A stretch of DNA of 9,957 nucleotides from a bacterium (GCA_021790555.1 JAJYGY010000112.1:1-9957); one strand, 5' to 3'. Shown: positions 1 through 7,824, counted from the stretch's first letter. Program-made: numbers and translations. The notes: generated by a model from the letters alone, not told the origin.

Positions 1-1
1 G

Positions 2-649
2 GTGCTGGCCCTGGGAACCGTCATCGTGATGTGGGTGTGGGCCCTGATGATGAACGCGCCCCTGGAAGAGCTGGCCAACCCCACCCTCACCCCCAACCCC
101 GAGCGGGCCCCCTGGTACTTCCTGGGGCTGCAGGAGCTGCTGGTCTATTTCGACCCCTGGATCGCGGGGGTGCTGCTTCCCGGGCTTATCATCGTGGTCC
201 TGCTGGTGCTGCCCTACGTCGACTCCAACCCCAAGCAGCAGGGCTACTACAGCTACAAGGGAAGGGAACTTGAATTCTGGGTGGTCAGCATCGGGCTGCT
301 GATGTGGTTCATCCTCATCCTCATCGGTTCGGTCTGCCGCGGGCCTTCATGGCAATGGTACTGGCCCTGGCAGAACTGGCTGGTGGCCCCGCCGCCGCCC
401 GCGCCCACCTGGAGCTTCCCGGTGCTGCCGGGCCTGGCCTGCCTGGTGCTGTACTTCTCCATCGGCATGCTGGCGCCCGTCAAGCTCTTCCCCAAATGGG
501 TGAAGCAGAAGGGCTGGCTGCGCTACGCCGTCATCATGTTCCTGCTGCTGATCATGCTGAGCATTCCCATCAAGATGTTCCTGCGGCTGGCTTTCAACGT
601 CAAATACGTGCTGCAGCTGGTGACCCCGGTGGGAAGCATCAATATATAA
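2..649 (+). CDS. Cytochrome b C-terminal domain of a bc-type quinol:cytochrome c oxidoreductase (5' partial)
   Basis: The reading frame is open from the window edge, so the true start lies upstream; about 215 residues are visible. They begin inside a membrane helix and continue with four more hydrophobic helices at roughly 52-72, 91-111, 138-158 and 173-196. Just after the first helix comes P-E-R-A-P-W-Y-F-L-G-L-Q-E-L-L (visible residues 33-47), the Qo-site region that is PEWY in mitochondrial cytochrome b. A second landmark is CRGPSWQWYWPW (112-123) after the third helix, as in menaquinol-type bc complexes of several bacterial phyla. By family this subunit helps form the quinol oxidation site. 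Whether the N-terminal heme-binding half is a separate gene (b6f style) or fused cannot be told, because it lies outside the window. The next gene is a multiheme cytochrome c 19 bases downstream, presumably in the same operon. Confidence 0.9.
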   Translation: MLALGTVIVMWVWALMMNAPLEELANPTLTPNPERAPWYFLGLQELLVYFDPWIAGVLLPGLIIVVLLVLPYVDSNPKQQGYYSYKGRELEFWVVSIGLLMWFILILIGSVCRGPSWQWYWPWQNWLVAPPPPAPTWSFPVLPGLACLVLYFSIGMLAPVKLFPKWVKQKGWLRYAVIMFLLLIMLSIPIKMFLRLAFNVKYVLQLVTPVGSINI

Positions 650-668
650 AAGAGGAGCGCGGGAATTC

Positions 669-1550
<882 letters not shown>

Positions 1551-1565
1551 CCGGGCGGTGAAAAC

Positions 1566-1618
1566 CGGAAAGGGAAGGGAAGCGTAGTAGGTTTGAACCC
1601 GCCTTCCCCCTCTTTCCG
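1566..1618 (+). other. Imperfect GC-rich hairpin after the bc/cytochrome c genes
   Basis: CGGAAAG (1566-1572) pairs with CTTTCCG (1612-1618), and GGAAGG (1573-1578) pairs with CCTTCC (1602-1607). A four-base bulge (1608-1611) separates the two segments and the loop is 23 bases. No T-run follows, so this is not a classical intrinsic terminator. It could be an RNA 3'-end stabiliser or chance in GC-rich DNA. Confidence 0.3.
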
Positions 1619-1654
1619 CAGCGCCTAGTCCCCGGGGAACGTCCGGGTTGTGAA

Positions 1655-1690
1655 GTCCCGATGGAATCGGTGTTTTCGGGACCAATTTTG
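1655..1690 (+). terminator. Candidate weak intrinsic terminator of the upstream operon
   Basis: GTCCCGA (1655-1661) and TCGGGAC (1676-1682) form a perfect 7-bp stem with a 14-base loop. CCAATTTTG follows, containing a short run of four T (1686-1689). An alternative inner hairpin CCGAT/ATCGG (1658-1662 with 1666-1670) competes. It lies about 105 bases after the tetraheme cytochrome stop and directly abuts the FNR boxes, so it would separate the bc operon from the oxidase operon. The T-run is short, so termination would be weak. Confidence 0.35.
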
Positions 1691-1701
1691 ATATAAATCA
1701 A
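1688..1701. promoter_or_regulatory. FNR-type binding box 1
   Basis: TTGATATAAATCAA matches the canonical FNR consensus TTGAT-N4-ATCAA at all ten specified bases. It lies about 50 bases upstream of the heme A synthase start. It contains TATAAA (1692-1697), a 5/6 match to a sigma70 -10 element, although no convincing -35 is seen upstream. If that -10 is used, regulator binding would block transcription. CRP/FNR-family members other than FNR itself (Anr, Dnr types) share this consensus. Confidence 0.7.
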
Positions 1702-1703
1702 GT

Positions 1704-1717
1704 TTGATCTAAATCAA
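1704..1717. promoter_or_regulatory. FNR-type binding box 2
   Basis: TTGATCTAAATCAA is a second perfect TTGAT-N4-ATCAA site, centred 16 bp downstream of box 1. The two 16-bp units (1687-1702 and 1703-1718) abut directly and differ at one base. A further half site, ATCAA, follows at 1719-1723. The ATG of the heme A synthase gene is 34 bases further on, so the pair most likely controls the nine-gene oxidase operon. Confidence 0.7.
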
Positions 1718-1751
1718 GATCAAGACCGATGCTTGGAAGGACGACTGGGTC

Positions 1752-2720
1752 ATGAAGTCGAACCCAAACTGGATAGGCCGTTACACCAAACTTCTGGCCG
1801 CCTGCACTTTTTTCCTGGTTTTCGCCGGGGCCATGGTGGTGGGCACGGACTCGGGTCTTTCGGTGCCCGACTGGCCCCTTTCCTTCGGGCGGTTTTTCCC
1901 GCCCATGACGGCCGGGGTTTTTTATGAACACGGGCACCGGGTCATCGCCGGCGTCGTGTCGCTGATGACCCTGGGGGCCCTGTTGTGGGTCTGGCTCGGC
2001 CGCAAGGAGAAGCTGGTGCGCTGGCTGGCCCTGGCGGCCTTCCTGGCCGTGCTGGTGCAGGCCCTGCTGGGAGGGCTGACCGTGCTGCTGCGGCTTCCTG
2101 ACCCGGTGGTGATCGCTCACGCCAGCCTGGCGCAGGCCTTTTTCGCCACGGTGGTGGCCCTGGCCCACTTCACCTCGTCTTCCTGGGAGAAGCACCGGGG
2201 CGGCGAGCCGCTGGCGAAGGACAGGGCCAGCCGGGGCCTGCTGCTGGCCCTGGTGGCGGCGGTCTACGCCCAGATCGTGGTCGGCGCCACCATGCGCCAC
2301 CTGGGCGCGGCGCTGCATTTCCCCTACTGGATCGTGCCCATGGACCAGCCCCTGGCCTGGGAGGTGAAGAAGATGGTGCTGCTCAACGTGGCCCACACCC
2401 TGCTGGGGGCGGCCACGGTGACGGCGCTTTGCCTGGCCACGGCGGGCCGGCTGCTGGCCAAATACCGGTCCGTCCCCTACCTGCGCAACCCGGCCCTGCT
2501 GCTCCTGGGGGCCCTGGTGGTCCAGGTGGCCCTGGGCATCGCCACCCTGGCCACCGGCATCCAGCCGGAGGTGGCCGCCCTGCACGTGGCCGGAGGAGCC
2601 TTCCTGCTGGGCACCAGCCTGGTGCTGGCCCTGAGGGGCTTCCAGATGCTGGCGGCCGTCTCGCCGGCGGTGGAGGCGCGCCCGGTCCCGGCCCTGAAAC
2701 CCGCGGAGGCGGCCTCATGA
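1752..2720 (+). CDS. ctaA: Heme A synthase (CtaA/COX15 family)
   Basis: A 322-residue protein with about eight membrane helices. The family converts heme O to heme A by oxidising the C8 methyl group, which supplies the cofactor of the oxidase encoded downstream. TDSGLSVPDWPLSFG (32-46) is a signature of the family. The four conserved histidines are visible: H62 in EHGHR (with E59 as the conserved acid), H123 in AHASLAQ, H215 in AHTLLGA and H278 in LHVAGG. Their spacing closely matches Bacillus subtilis CtaA (His60, 123, 216, 278). The start at ATG 1752 is supported by GGAAGGA (1735-1741) 10 bases upstream. It is the first gene of the oxidase operon, just behind the FNR boxes. It ends in an ATGA overlap with ctaB, suggesting translational coupling. 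Confidence 0.95.
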   Translation: MKSNPNWIGRYTKLLAACTFFLVFAGAMVVGTDSGLSVPDWPLSFGRFFPPMTAGVFYEHGHRVIAGVVSLMTLGALLWVWLGRKEKLVRWLALAAFLAVLVQALLGGLTVLLRLPDPVVIAHASLAQAFFATVVALAHFTSSSWEKHRGGEPLAKDRASRGLLLALVAAVYAQIVVGATMRHLGAALHFPYWIVPMDQPLAWEVKKMVLLNVAHTLLGAATVTALCLATAGRLLAKYRSVPYLRNPALLLLGALVVQVALGIATLATGIQPEVAALHVAGGAFLLGTSLVLALRGFQMLAAVSPAVEARPVPALKPAEAAS

Positions 2721-3640
2721 GCGGAATGCCGGAAAACCGGGCCGGCGGCGCGTGGGCGGCCCCCGGGGAAAGGCCGGCCCGGCCGCGGGCCTCGGCGCGC
2801 GACTACCTGGAGCTGACCAAGCCGCGCCTCAACTTCCTGGTGCTGGTGAGCACCCTGGTGGGTTTCGAGATGGGGCGCAAGGGCGGATTCGACCTGCCCC
2901 TTTTCCTCAACACCCTGCTGGCGACCTCGCTGCTTTCCGGCGGCGCGGCGGCCCTGAACATGTGGATGGAGGTGGAGCAGGACGCCCGCATGCGGCGGAC
3001 CCGCAACCGGCCGCTTCCCTCGGGAAGGCTGACGCCCTCCCAGGCGCTGGTCTTCGGCCTGGCGGCCTCGGTCCTGGGCCTGGCGGAGATGGCGCTGCTG
3101 GTCCATCCCGCGGCGGCCTGGCTGGGCCTGGCCACCTGGGTCAGCTACGTGTTCATCTACACCCCCATGAAGCGCCTCAGTTCGCTTTCGGTGCTGGCCG
3201 GCGCCGTCCCCGGGGCGCTGCCTCCCGTGATGGGCTGGGCCGCGGCCACGGGAACCCTGCCCCCGCAGGCCTGGGTGCTGTTCTGGATCGTGTTCTTCTG
3301 GCAGATCCCGCATTTCCTCTCCATCGCCCTGATGCACCGGGACGACTATGAAAGGGCGGGCTTCAAGATGGTTCCCCTGGGCAACTGGGCCGGGGGGGCG
3401 GGTTCGCAGATGATCCTCTACAGCCTGGCCCTGATCCCTGCCAGCCTGATGCCCACGGTGCTGGGGCTGACCGGGGTCTCCTATTTCGCCGGAGCGCTGG
3501 CCCTGGGTCTGGCCTTCAGCCTTTCGGTGTCCCTTTTCGCGGCCGGGGTGGGGCGCCTGAGCGCGCGGCGGGTCCTGCTGGCCTCGGTGACCTACCTGCC
3601 GCTGCTGCAGGTGCTGATGGTTTTCGACAAAACAAGGTGA
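2717..3640 (+). CDS. ctaB: Protoheme IX farnesyltransferase (heme O synthase, CtaB/COX10)
   Basis: A 307-residue UbiA-superfamily prenyltransferase with about nine membrane helices. It attaches a farnesyl group to heme B to make heme O, the substrate of CtaA. LTKPRLNFLVL (33-43) is the typical N-terminal motif. The first Asp-rich motif reads N81-x3-E85-x3-D89, then RTRNRPLPSGRLT (94-106); Glu in place of the first Asp also occurs in human COX10. YTPMKRLS (148-155) and FFWQIPHFLSIALMHRDDY (193-211) complete the family pattern. The frame is open further upstream, to 2429, but that part overlaps ctaA. The ATG at 2717 overlaps the ctaA stop (ATGA) and has GGAGG (2705-2709) seven bases before it. 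The first 25 residues are Pro/Ala/Arg-rich and not conserved. Confidence 0.95.
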   Translation: MSGMPENRAGGAWAAPGERPARPRASARDYLELTKPRLNFLVLVSTLVGFEMGRKGGFDLPLFLNTLLATSLLSGGAAALNMWMEVEQDARMRRTRNRPLPSGRLTPSQALVFGLAASVLGLAEMALLVHPAAAWLGLATWVSYVFIYTPMKRLSSLSVLAGAVPGALPPVMGWAAATGTLPPQAWVLFWIVFFWQIPHFLSIALMHRDDYERAGFKMVPLGNWAGGAGSQMILYSLALIPASLMPTVLGLTGVSYFAGALALGLAFSLSVSLFAAGVGRLSARRVLLASVTYLPLLQVLMVFDKTR

Positions 3641-3680
3641 GTTCCATATTTCAAACAGCCTCCGGGAGAACGGGAGCCCT

Positions 3681-4709
3681 ATGTCAAAAAGGTTTTTAAG
3701 ATTCTGCGCCGCCAGTGTGTTCGCCCTCTTGCCCGGCCTCGCCGGGGCCGAGGGATTCGGCTTCCTTCCGCCGGTCTGCACCCAGAGCGGCCGGCAGATC
3801 GACCACCTCTACCTCACCATCTTCGGCATCGTGGTGGCCCTGTTCGTGCTGACCGAGGGCACCCTGCTGTTCTGCGTCTTCTTCTTCCGCCAGCGCAAGG
3901 GCCGCAAGGCCTGGTCCATGCACGGGAACAACGTGGCCGAGGTCGTGTGGACCATCATCCCGGCCCTCATCCTTGGCTACATCCTGTACCTCTCCTCCAG
4001 CCTGTGGACCAAGCTGCGCATCGACGAGCCCTCCGAGAAAAGCAACCTGGTGGTGGAATGCCTGGCCGAGCAGTTCGACTGGAACTTCCGCTACCCCGGG
4101 CCGGACGGGGTCTTCGGGACGCCCGACGACGTCATGACCGTCAACGAGCTCCACATCCCCGTGGACCGCACGGTCATCCTGAAGATCTCCTCCAAGGACG
4201 TCATCCACAGCTTCTTCTTTCCCTACGCCCGCGTGAAGCAGGACGCGGTCCCGGGCCTGCTGACCAAGGTGTGGTTCGACGTCGACCGCATGGGCGTCTG
4301 GAACCTGGCCACCCAGAAGCCCGAGCTGGTGACCCTGGACCAGTACAACGGCATGAAGGTGGCGCTGGACGGCTTCGACCTGAAGGACCCGGTGGTCAAC
4401 CCGGACGGGCTGAGGGACTACAGCTACGCCCCCAGCGCAGGGATCAAGCAGGTCCCGGTGGAGCTGGACGGCAAGATCACCCAGCTGCCGCCCGACCAGG
4501 CGGCCTACGTGGCGCACCCCTACGAGATCGCCTGCGCCCAGCTCTGCGGGCCCGGGCACTTCGCCATGGAGGGGCACGTGGTCGTGCAGACCCAGGCCGA
4601 CTTCGACAACTGGCTGAAGACCGCGCCGGACCTGGGCCCCACCTTCCGCCAGAAGTGGAACGAGGCGTGGGATTCCCAGCATCCTGAATTCAACAAACCG
4701 AACCCTTGA
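3681..4709 (+). CDS. coxB: Cytochrome c oxidase subunit II (CuA subunit)
   Basis: A 342-residue subunit that receives electrons at a binuclear CuA centre and passes them to heme a. The N-terminus looks like a signal peptide with cleavage near AGA-E (23/24), followed by two helices (about 43-70 and 88-108). The periplasmic cupredoxin domain has QFDWNFRYPG (131-140) and the CuA ligands H176, C285, C289, H293 and M296, the last four in CAQLCGPGHFAM. Gln287 replaces the common Glu of CAELC; its ligand is a backbone carbonyl, so this is tolerated. There is no CXXCH, so this is an aa3 rather than a caa3 type. Two features are unusual: a GPDGVFGTPDD loop (140-150), and about 85 residues between VWFDVD (197-202) and the CuA cysteines, where about 15 is usual. 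GGGAG (3672-3676) precedes the ATG. Confidence 0.95.
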   Translation: MSKRFLRFCAASVFALLPGLAGAEGFGFLPPVCTQSGRQIDHLYLTIFGIVVALFVLTEGTLLFCVFFFRQRKGRKAWSMHGNNVAEVVWTIIPALILGYILYLSSSLWTKLRIDEPSEKSNLVVECLAEQFDWNFRYPGPDGVFGTPDDVMTVNELHIPVDRTVILKISSKDVIHSFFFPYARVKQDAVPGLLTKVWFDVDRMGVWNLATQKPELVTLDQYNGMKVALDGFDLKDPVVNPDGLRDYSYAPSAGIKQVPVELDGKITQLPPDQAAYVAHPYEIACAQLCGPGHFAMEGHVVVQTQADFDNWLKTAPDLGPTFRQKWNEAWDSQHPEFNKPNP

Positions 4710-4725
4710 GCGAGGCGGCGAAACC

Positions 4726-6552
4726 ATGAGCGAACAGACCATCAGCGGCACCACGGCCGAGGCCCCCCACGCGGGGGGAGGCGGGCACCACCACCCCCAG
4801 CCGACCAGCTTCTTCAGGCGCTACGTGTGGTCCTACGACCACAAGGTGGTGGGCAAGCAGTACCTCATCACCTCGCTGTGCTTCATGCTGCTGGGCGGCG
4901 GGCTGGCCATGCTGCTGCGCTGGCAGATCGCCTATCCCTTCGTCCCGGTGCCCTTCATCGGCCACTGGCTCAAGGGCATGTTCTTCTTCGGCAACAACGG
5001 GGCCATCACGCCCGAAGGCTACCTGGAACTGGGCGCCATGCACGGCCTGGTGATGATCTTCTTCGTCGTCATCCCCCTGATCGTGGGCGGGTTCGGCAAC
5101 TTCCTCATCCCCCTGCACATCGGGGCGGAGGACGTCTCCTTCCCCATGCTCAACGCCCTCTCCTACTGGCTTTACGCCGCGGCCAGCGTGCCCATGCTGC
5201 TTTCCTTCTTCGTGGACAAGGGCGCGGCCGCGGCCGGCTGGACCAACTACCCGCCCCTGTCGGACATCGCCGGGGCCTCGCCCAGCTCCCTGGGCCTGAC
5301 CCTGGTGCTGGTGGCCATCTACCTGGCGGGCTTCTCCTCCATCCTGGGAGGGGTCAACTTCCTGGTGACCATCGCCAAGCTGCGCGCCCCGGGCATGACC
5401 TGGGGCCGCCTGCCCCTGCTGACCTGGGCCCAGTTCATCACGGCCGTGTTCCAGTGCCTGGCCACGCCCATGCTGGCCGCCGGCGCCTCCATGCTGATCT
5501 TCGACCGGGTCTTCCACACCAGCTTCTTCCTGCCCTCCGGCCTGATGGTGGGGGGGGCGGCGGCGGCCAATTCCGGGGGCGGCTATCCGCTGCTGTGGCA
5601 GCATATCTTCTGGTTCTACGCCCACCCGGCGGTGTACATCCTCATCCTCCCCACCATGGGCATCGCCTCCGAGATCCTCACCACCTTCAGCCGCAAGCCC
5701 GTCTTCGGCTACAAGGCCATGGTGATCTCGCTGGCCTCCATCATGGGCCTGGGCTTCATCGTCTGGGGCCACCACATGTTCGTCTCCGGCATGAACCCCA
5801 TGCTGGGCATGGCCTTCATGGTCTCCACCATCTTCATCGCCCTGCCTTCCGGCGTGAAGGTCTTCAACTGGCTGGGCACCCTGTGGGGCGGCAACATCCG
5901 CTTCGACAGCCCCATGCTCTTCGCCCTGGGCTTCATCTCCATGTTCATCATCGGCGGGCTTTCGGGCATCTTCATGGCCTCCACGCCCGCCGACATCTAC
6001 CTGCACGACACCTACTACATCATCGCCCACTTCCACTACATCGTTTTCGGGGCCACCATCTTCGCCGTGTTCGGGGGCATCTCGTTCTGGTTCCCCAAGT
6101 TCTTCGGCCGGATGATGAACGAGCCACTGGCCAAGCTGCACTGGCTGCTCACCTTGGTGTTCTTCAACCTTACCTTCTTCCCCATGCACTTCCTGGGCGA
6201 GGCCGGGCACATGCGGCGCCTGGCCACCTCGACGGACTACGAGTTCCTCAATTCGCTGGCCGGGCTGAACGTGTTCATCACCTGGTCGGCCTATTACCTG
6301 GGCCTTTCCCAGCTGATCTTCGTCTTCAACTTCTTCCACAGCATGTTCTACGGCAAGAAGGCGACCGAGAACCCCTGGCAGGGCAACACCCTGGAATGGA
6401 CCCTGCCCTCGCCGGTGCCCTACTACAACTTCGACGTGCCGCCGGTGGTCTACCGCGGCCCCTACGAGTACAGCAGCGAGGAGGCCGGTGACAAGGACTG
6501 GATCTCCCAGTCCACCCCGCCCGTGCCGGGCATGACCCCGGCCAAGCACTGA
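4726..6552 (+). CDS. coxA: Cytochrome c oxidase subunit I (heme a / heme a3-CuB)
   Basis: A 608-residue, 12-helix-class heme-copper oxidase subunit that reduces O2 to water and pumps protons. Heme ligands are H106 (MHGLVM) and H437 for heme a and H435 for heme a3 (AHFHY). CuB ligands are H300, H349 and H350, and Y304 is placed for the His-Tyr crosslink. The K-channel lysine is K378 (SGVKVFNW); the D-channel entrance D136 and N143 are kept (EDVSFPMLN). Helix VI reads FYAHPAVY (297-304): the helix-VI Glu of A1 enzymes (HPEVY) is Ala302, and Y298-A299 occupies the place of the Tyr-Ser pair of A2 enzymes, so it looks like an A2-type oxidase with Ser replaced. The N-terminus is Gly/His-rich (17-23). 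It starts 16 bases after coxB with GAGGCGG upstream. Confidence 0.97.
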   Translation: MSEQTISGTTAEAPHAGGGGHHHPQPTSFFRRYVWSYDHKVVGKQYLITSLCFMLLGGGLAMLLRWQIAYPFVPVPFIGHWLKGMFFFGNNGAITPEGYLELGAMHGLVMIFFVVIPLIVGGFGNFLIPLHIGAEDVSFPMLNALSYWLYAAASVPMLLSFFVDKGAAAAGWTNYPPLSDIAGASPSSLGLTLVLVAIYLAGFSSILGGVNFLVTIAKLRAPGMTWGRLPLLTWAQFITAVFQCLATPMLAAGASMLIFDRVFHTSFFLPSGLMVGGAAAANSGGGYPLLWQHIFWFYAHPAVYILILPTMGIASEILTTFSRKPVFGYKAMVISLASIMGLGFIVWGHHMFVSGMNPMLGMAFMVSTIFIALPSGVKVFNWLGTLWGGNIRFDSPMLFALGFISMFIIGGLSGIFMASTPADIYLHDTYYIIAHFHYIVFGATIFAVFGGISFWFPKFFGRMMNEPLAKLHWLLTLVFFNLTFFPMHFLGEAGHMRRLATSTDYEFLNSLAGLNVFITWSAYYLGLSQLIFVFNFFHSMFYGKKATENPWQGNTLEWTLPSPVPYYNFDVPPVVYRGPYEYSSEEAGDKDWISQSTPPVPGMTPAKH

Positions 6553-6586
6553 GATCCATCACCCGCACTGAAAGAAGGGAACCCCC

Positions 6587-7171
6587 ATGGAAATGACAGC
6601 CAACGCCACGGAAGCCGCCTTCCACCGCAAGCGCGCGGACATGCGCCGGTTCGGGATGTGGCTCTTCCTGGGCTCCGAGGTGATGTTCTTCACGGGCTTC
6701 TTCGCGGCCTACATCGTCATCCGCTCGGCCAGCGCGGGCAGCATCGTGCAGCCGCTCAACAAGGCCCTGGGAACCCTCAACACCGTCATCCTCATCACCA
6801 GTTCCTTCACCATGGCCCTGGCCGTGCTGGCCAGCAAGAAGGGGGACCGCAAGGGGCTGGTCAACTGGATGGGCCTGACCTGGATCCTGGGCGTGGTGTT
6901 CCTCTGCGTCAAGGGCGTGGAGTACGCCCAGCACTTCTCCGAGGGCATCTACCCCAGCACCGACATCTTCCACGCCTTCTACTTCCTGTTCACGGGCTTC
7001 CACGCCCTGCACGTCATCGCCGGGCTGGTGGTGATGGGCGTGCTCTGGTTCCGGGCCCGTCGGGGCGACTTCAACGAGACCTACAACGACCCCATCGAGA
7101 TGATGGGCCTGTACTGGCACTTCGTGGACCTGGTGTGGATCTTCCTCTATCCCGCCCTCTACCTTCTCTAA
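6587..7171 (+). CDS. coxC: Cytochrome c oxidase subunit III
   Basis: A 194-residue protein with about five membrane helices (22-46, 62-82, 92-112, 128-155, 172-193). This is the short bacterial form that lacks the first two helices of the seven-helix mitochondrial subunit III. Conserved elements include GSEVMFF with E31, KGVEY (109-113), FTGFHALHVIAG (135-146) and the C-terminal GLYWHFVDLVWIFLYPALYLL region (174-194). By family it stabilises subunit I and helps sustain D-channel proton uptake. AAGAAGGGA (6572-6580) precedes the ATG by six bases. It sits 34 bases after coxA and 12 bases before the subunit IV gene. Confidence 0.95.
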   Translation: MEMTANATEAAFHRKRADMRRFGMWLFLGSEVMFFTGFFAAYIVIRSASAGSIVQPLNKALGTLNTVILITSSFTMALAVLASKKGDRKGLVNWMGLTWILGVVFLCVKGVEYAQHFSEGIYPSTDIFHAFYFLFTGFHALHVIAGLVVMGVLWFRARRGDFNETYNDPIEMMGLYWHFVDLVWIFLYPALYLL

Positions 7172-7183
7172 AAGGAGGCTGCC

Positions 7184-7543
7184 TTGAGCGACGAAAAACA
7201 TCCCGAAATGTGCTGGGGCGGGTACTATGTCGTCTACAACGTGCTCCTGCTGCTGACCATCCTCACCTTCGCCTTCTCCTACGTGCACCTGGGCCCGCAC
7301 GCGGTGAACATCGCCGTGGCCCTGGTCATCGCGGCGGTGCAGGGGTCGCTGGGCCTGTTCTTCATGATGGGCATGCGCCACGAGGACCGCTTGAGCAAGG
7401 GGGTCTTCCTGTTCTGCGCCTGCCTCTTCACCATCGCGGTGATGGTGACCCTGACCGATTTCGTCTTTCTGGGCACCTATTCGGTGTCGCACCAGGTGGC
7501 GCAGGTGATGCACGGCCTGGCCGACGCCGCGGTGGGCCAGTAG
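7184..7543 (+). CDS. coxD: Cytochrome c oxidase subunit IV (small prokaryotic type)
   Basis: A 119-residue protein with three hydrophobic helices (about 14-36, 40-62 and 74-97), matching prokaryotic oxidase subunit IV (caa3/bo3 small subunit). FFMMGMRHEDRL (59-70) after helix 2 corresponds to the FFMHL-type segment of this family. The start codon is TTG at 7184. It is chosen because a near-perfect Shine-Dalgarno AAAGGAGG (7171-7178) lies five bases upstream and overlaps the last base of the coxC stop. No better ATG occurs before the first helix. The subunit is usually dispensable for catalysis and aids assembly or stability of the complex (family knowledge). A short polar tail follows helix 3. 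Confidence 0.85.
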   Translation: MSDEKHPEMCWGGYYVVYNVLLLLTILTFAFSYVHLGPHAVNIAVALVIAAVQGSLGLFFMMGMRHEDRLSKGVFLFCACLFTIAVMVTLTDFVFLGTYSVSHQVAQVMHGLADAAVGQ

Positions 7544-7557
7544 TCTCGGAGGCCTCC

Positions 7558-7824
7558 ATGAAAACCGCCAAGATCCTGGCGCCCTCCCTCTGGGCGCTCT
7601 CCTCGGCCTGCCTGGCCTGCCCCTTCTGCACGGCCGGCCTCACCAATTCGCCCGCCGGCCGCGGTTTCGGCGTGGGCGTCTACTACAGCATCCTGGTCCT
7701 GCTGGCCGTCTTCTTCGGCATGGTGGGGTTCCTGGTGTTCTACCTGGTTCGCGAGGCCCGCAGGGAGGCCGCCATGCCGCCGCAAGGAAGCGGTCGGCAG
7801 GAGTCTGCCCCCACCAAGGCCTGA
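7558..7824 (+). CDS. Small Cys-rich membrane protein of unknown function in the oxidase operon
   Basis: An 88-residue protein that I cannot assign to a named family. The N-terminus is signal-peptide-like (KTAK, then a hydrophobic stretch). Three closely spaced cysteines follow in C18-L-A-C21-P-F-C24, then a Gly-rich segment, one strong helix (about 41-64, ending VFYLVREARRE) and a polar, probably cytoplasmic tail. The topology puts the cysteines on the periplasmic side, as processed N-terminus or membrane edge. Cleavage could fall after A20, leaving Cys21 near the new N-terminus. GGAGG (7548-7552) sits five bases before the ATG, so translation is well supported. It lies between subunit IV and the SCO copper chaperone, so a role in copper or thiol handling during oxidase assembly is plausible but inferred. 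A poorly conserved accessory subunit is the alternative. Confidence 0.75.
   Translation: MKTAKILAPSLWALSSACLACPFCTAGLTNSPAGRGFGVGVYYSILVLLAVFFGMVGFLVFYLVREARREAAMPPQGSGRQESAPTKA

Noticed and set aside
1551..1660. Possible cobalamin-type riboswitch, because GGTGAAAACCGG and GGGAA both occur
   Set aside because: The elements are in the wrong order relative to that riboswitch, no conserved B12-box is seen, and the downstream gene is not a B12 gene.
2429..2716. Upstream extension of the ctaB frame
   Set aside because: It lies wholly within ctaA and translates to Gly/Pro/Ala-rich sequence with no family match; the ATGA overlap with GGAGG fixes the start at 2717.
4690..6549. 619-codon open frame on the minus strand opposite coxA
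   Set aside because: It is antisense to an unmistakable oxidase subunit; its product is a low-complexity His/Gly/Glu/Val-rich string typical of the complement of GC-biased codons.
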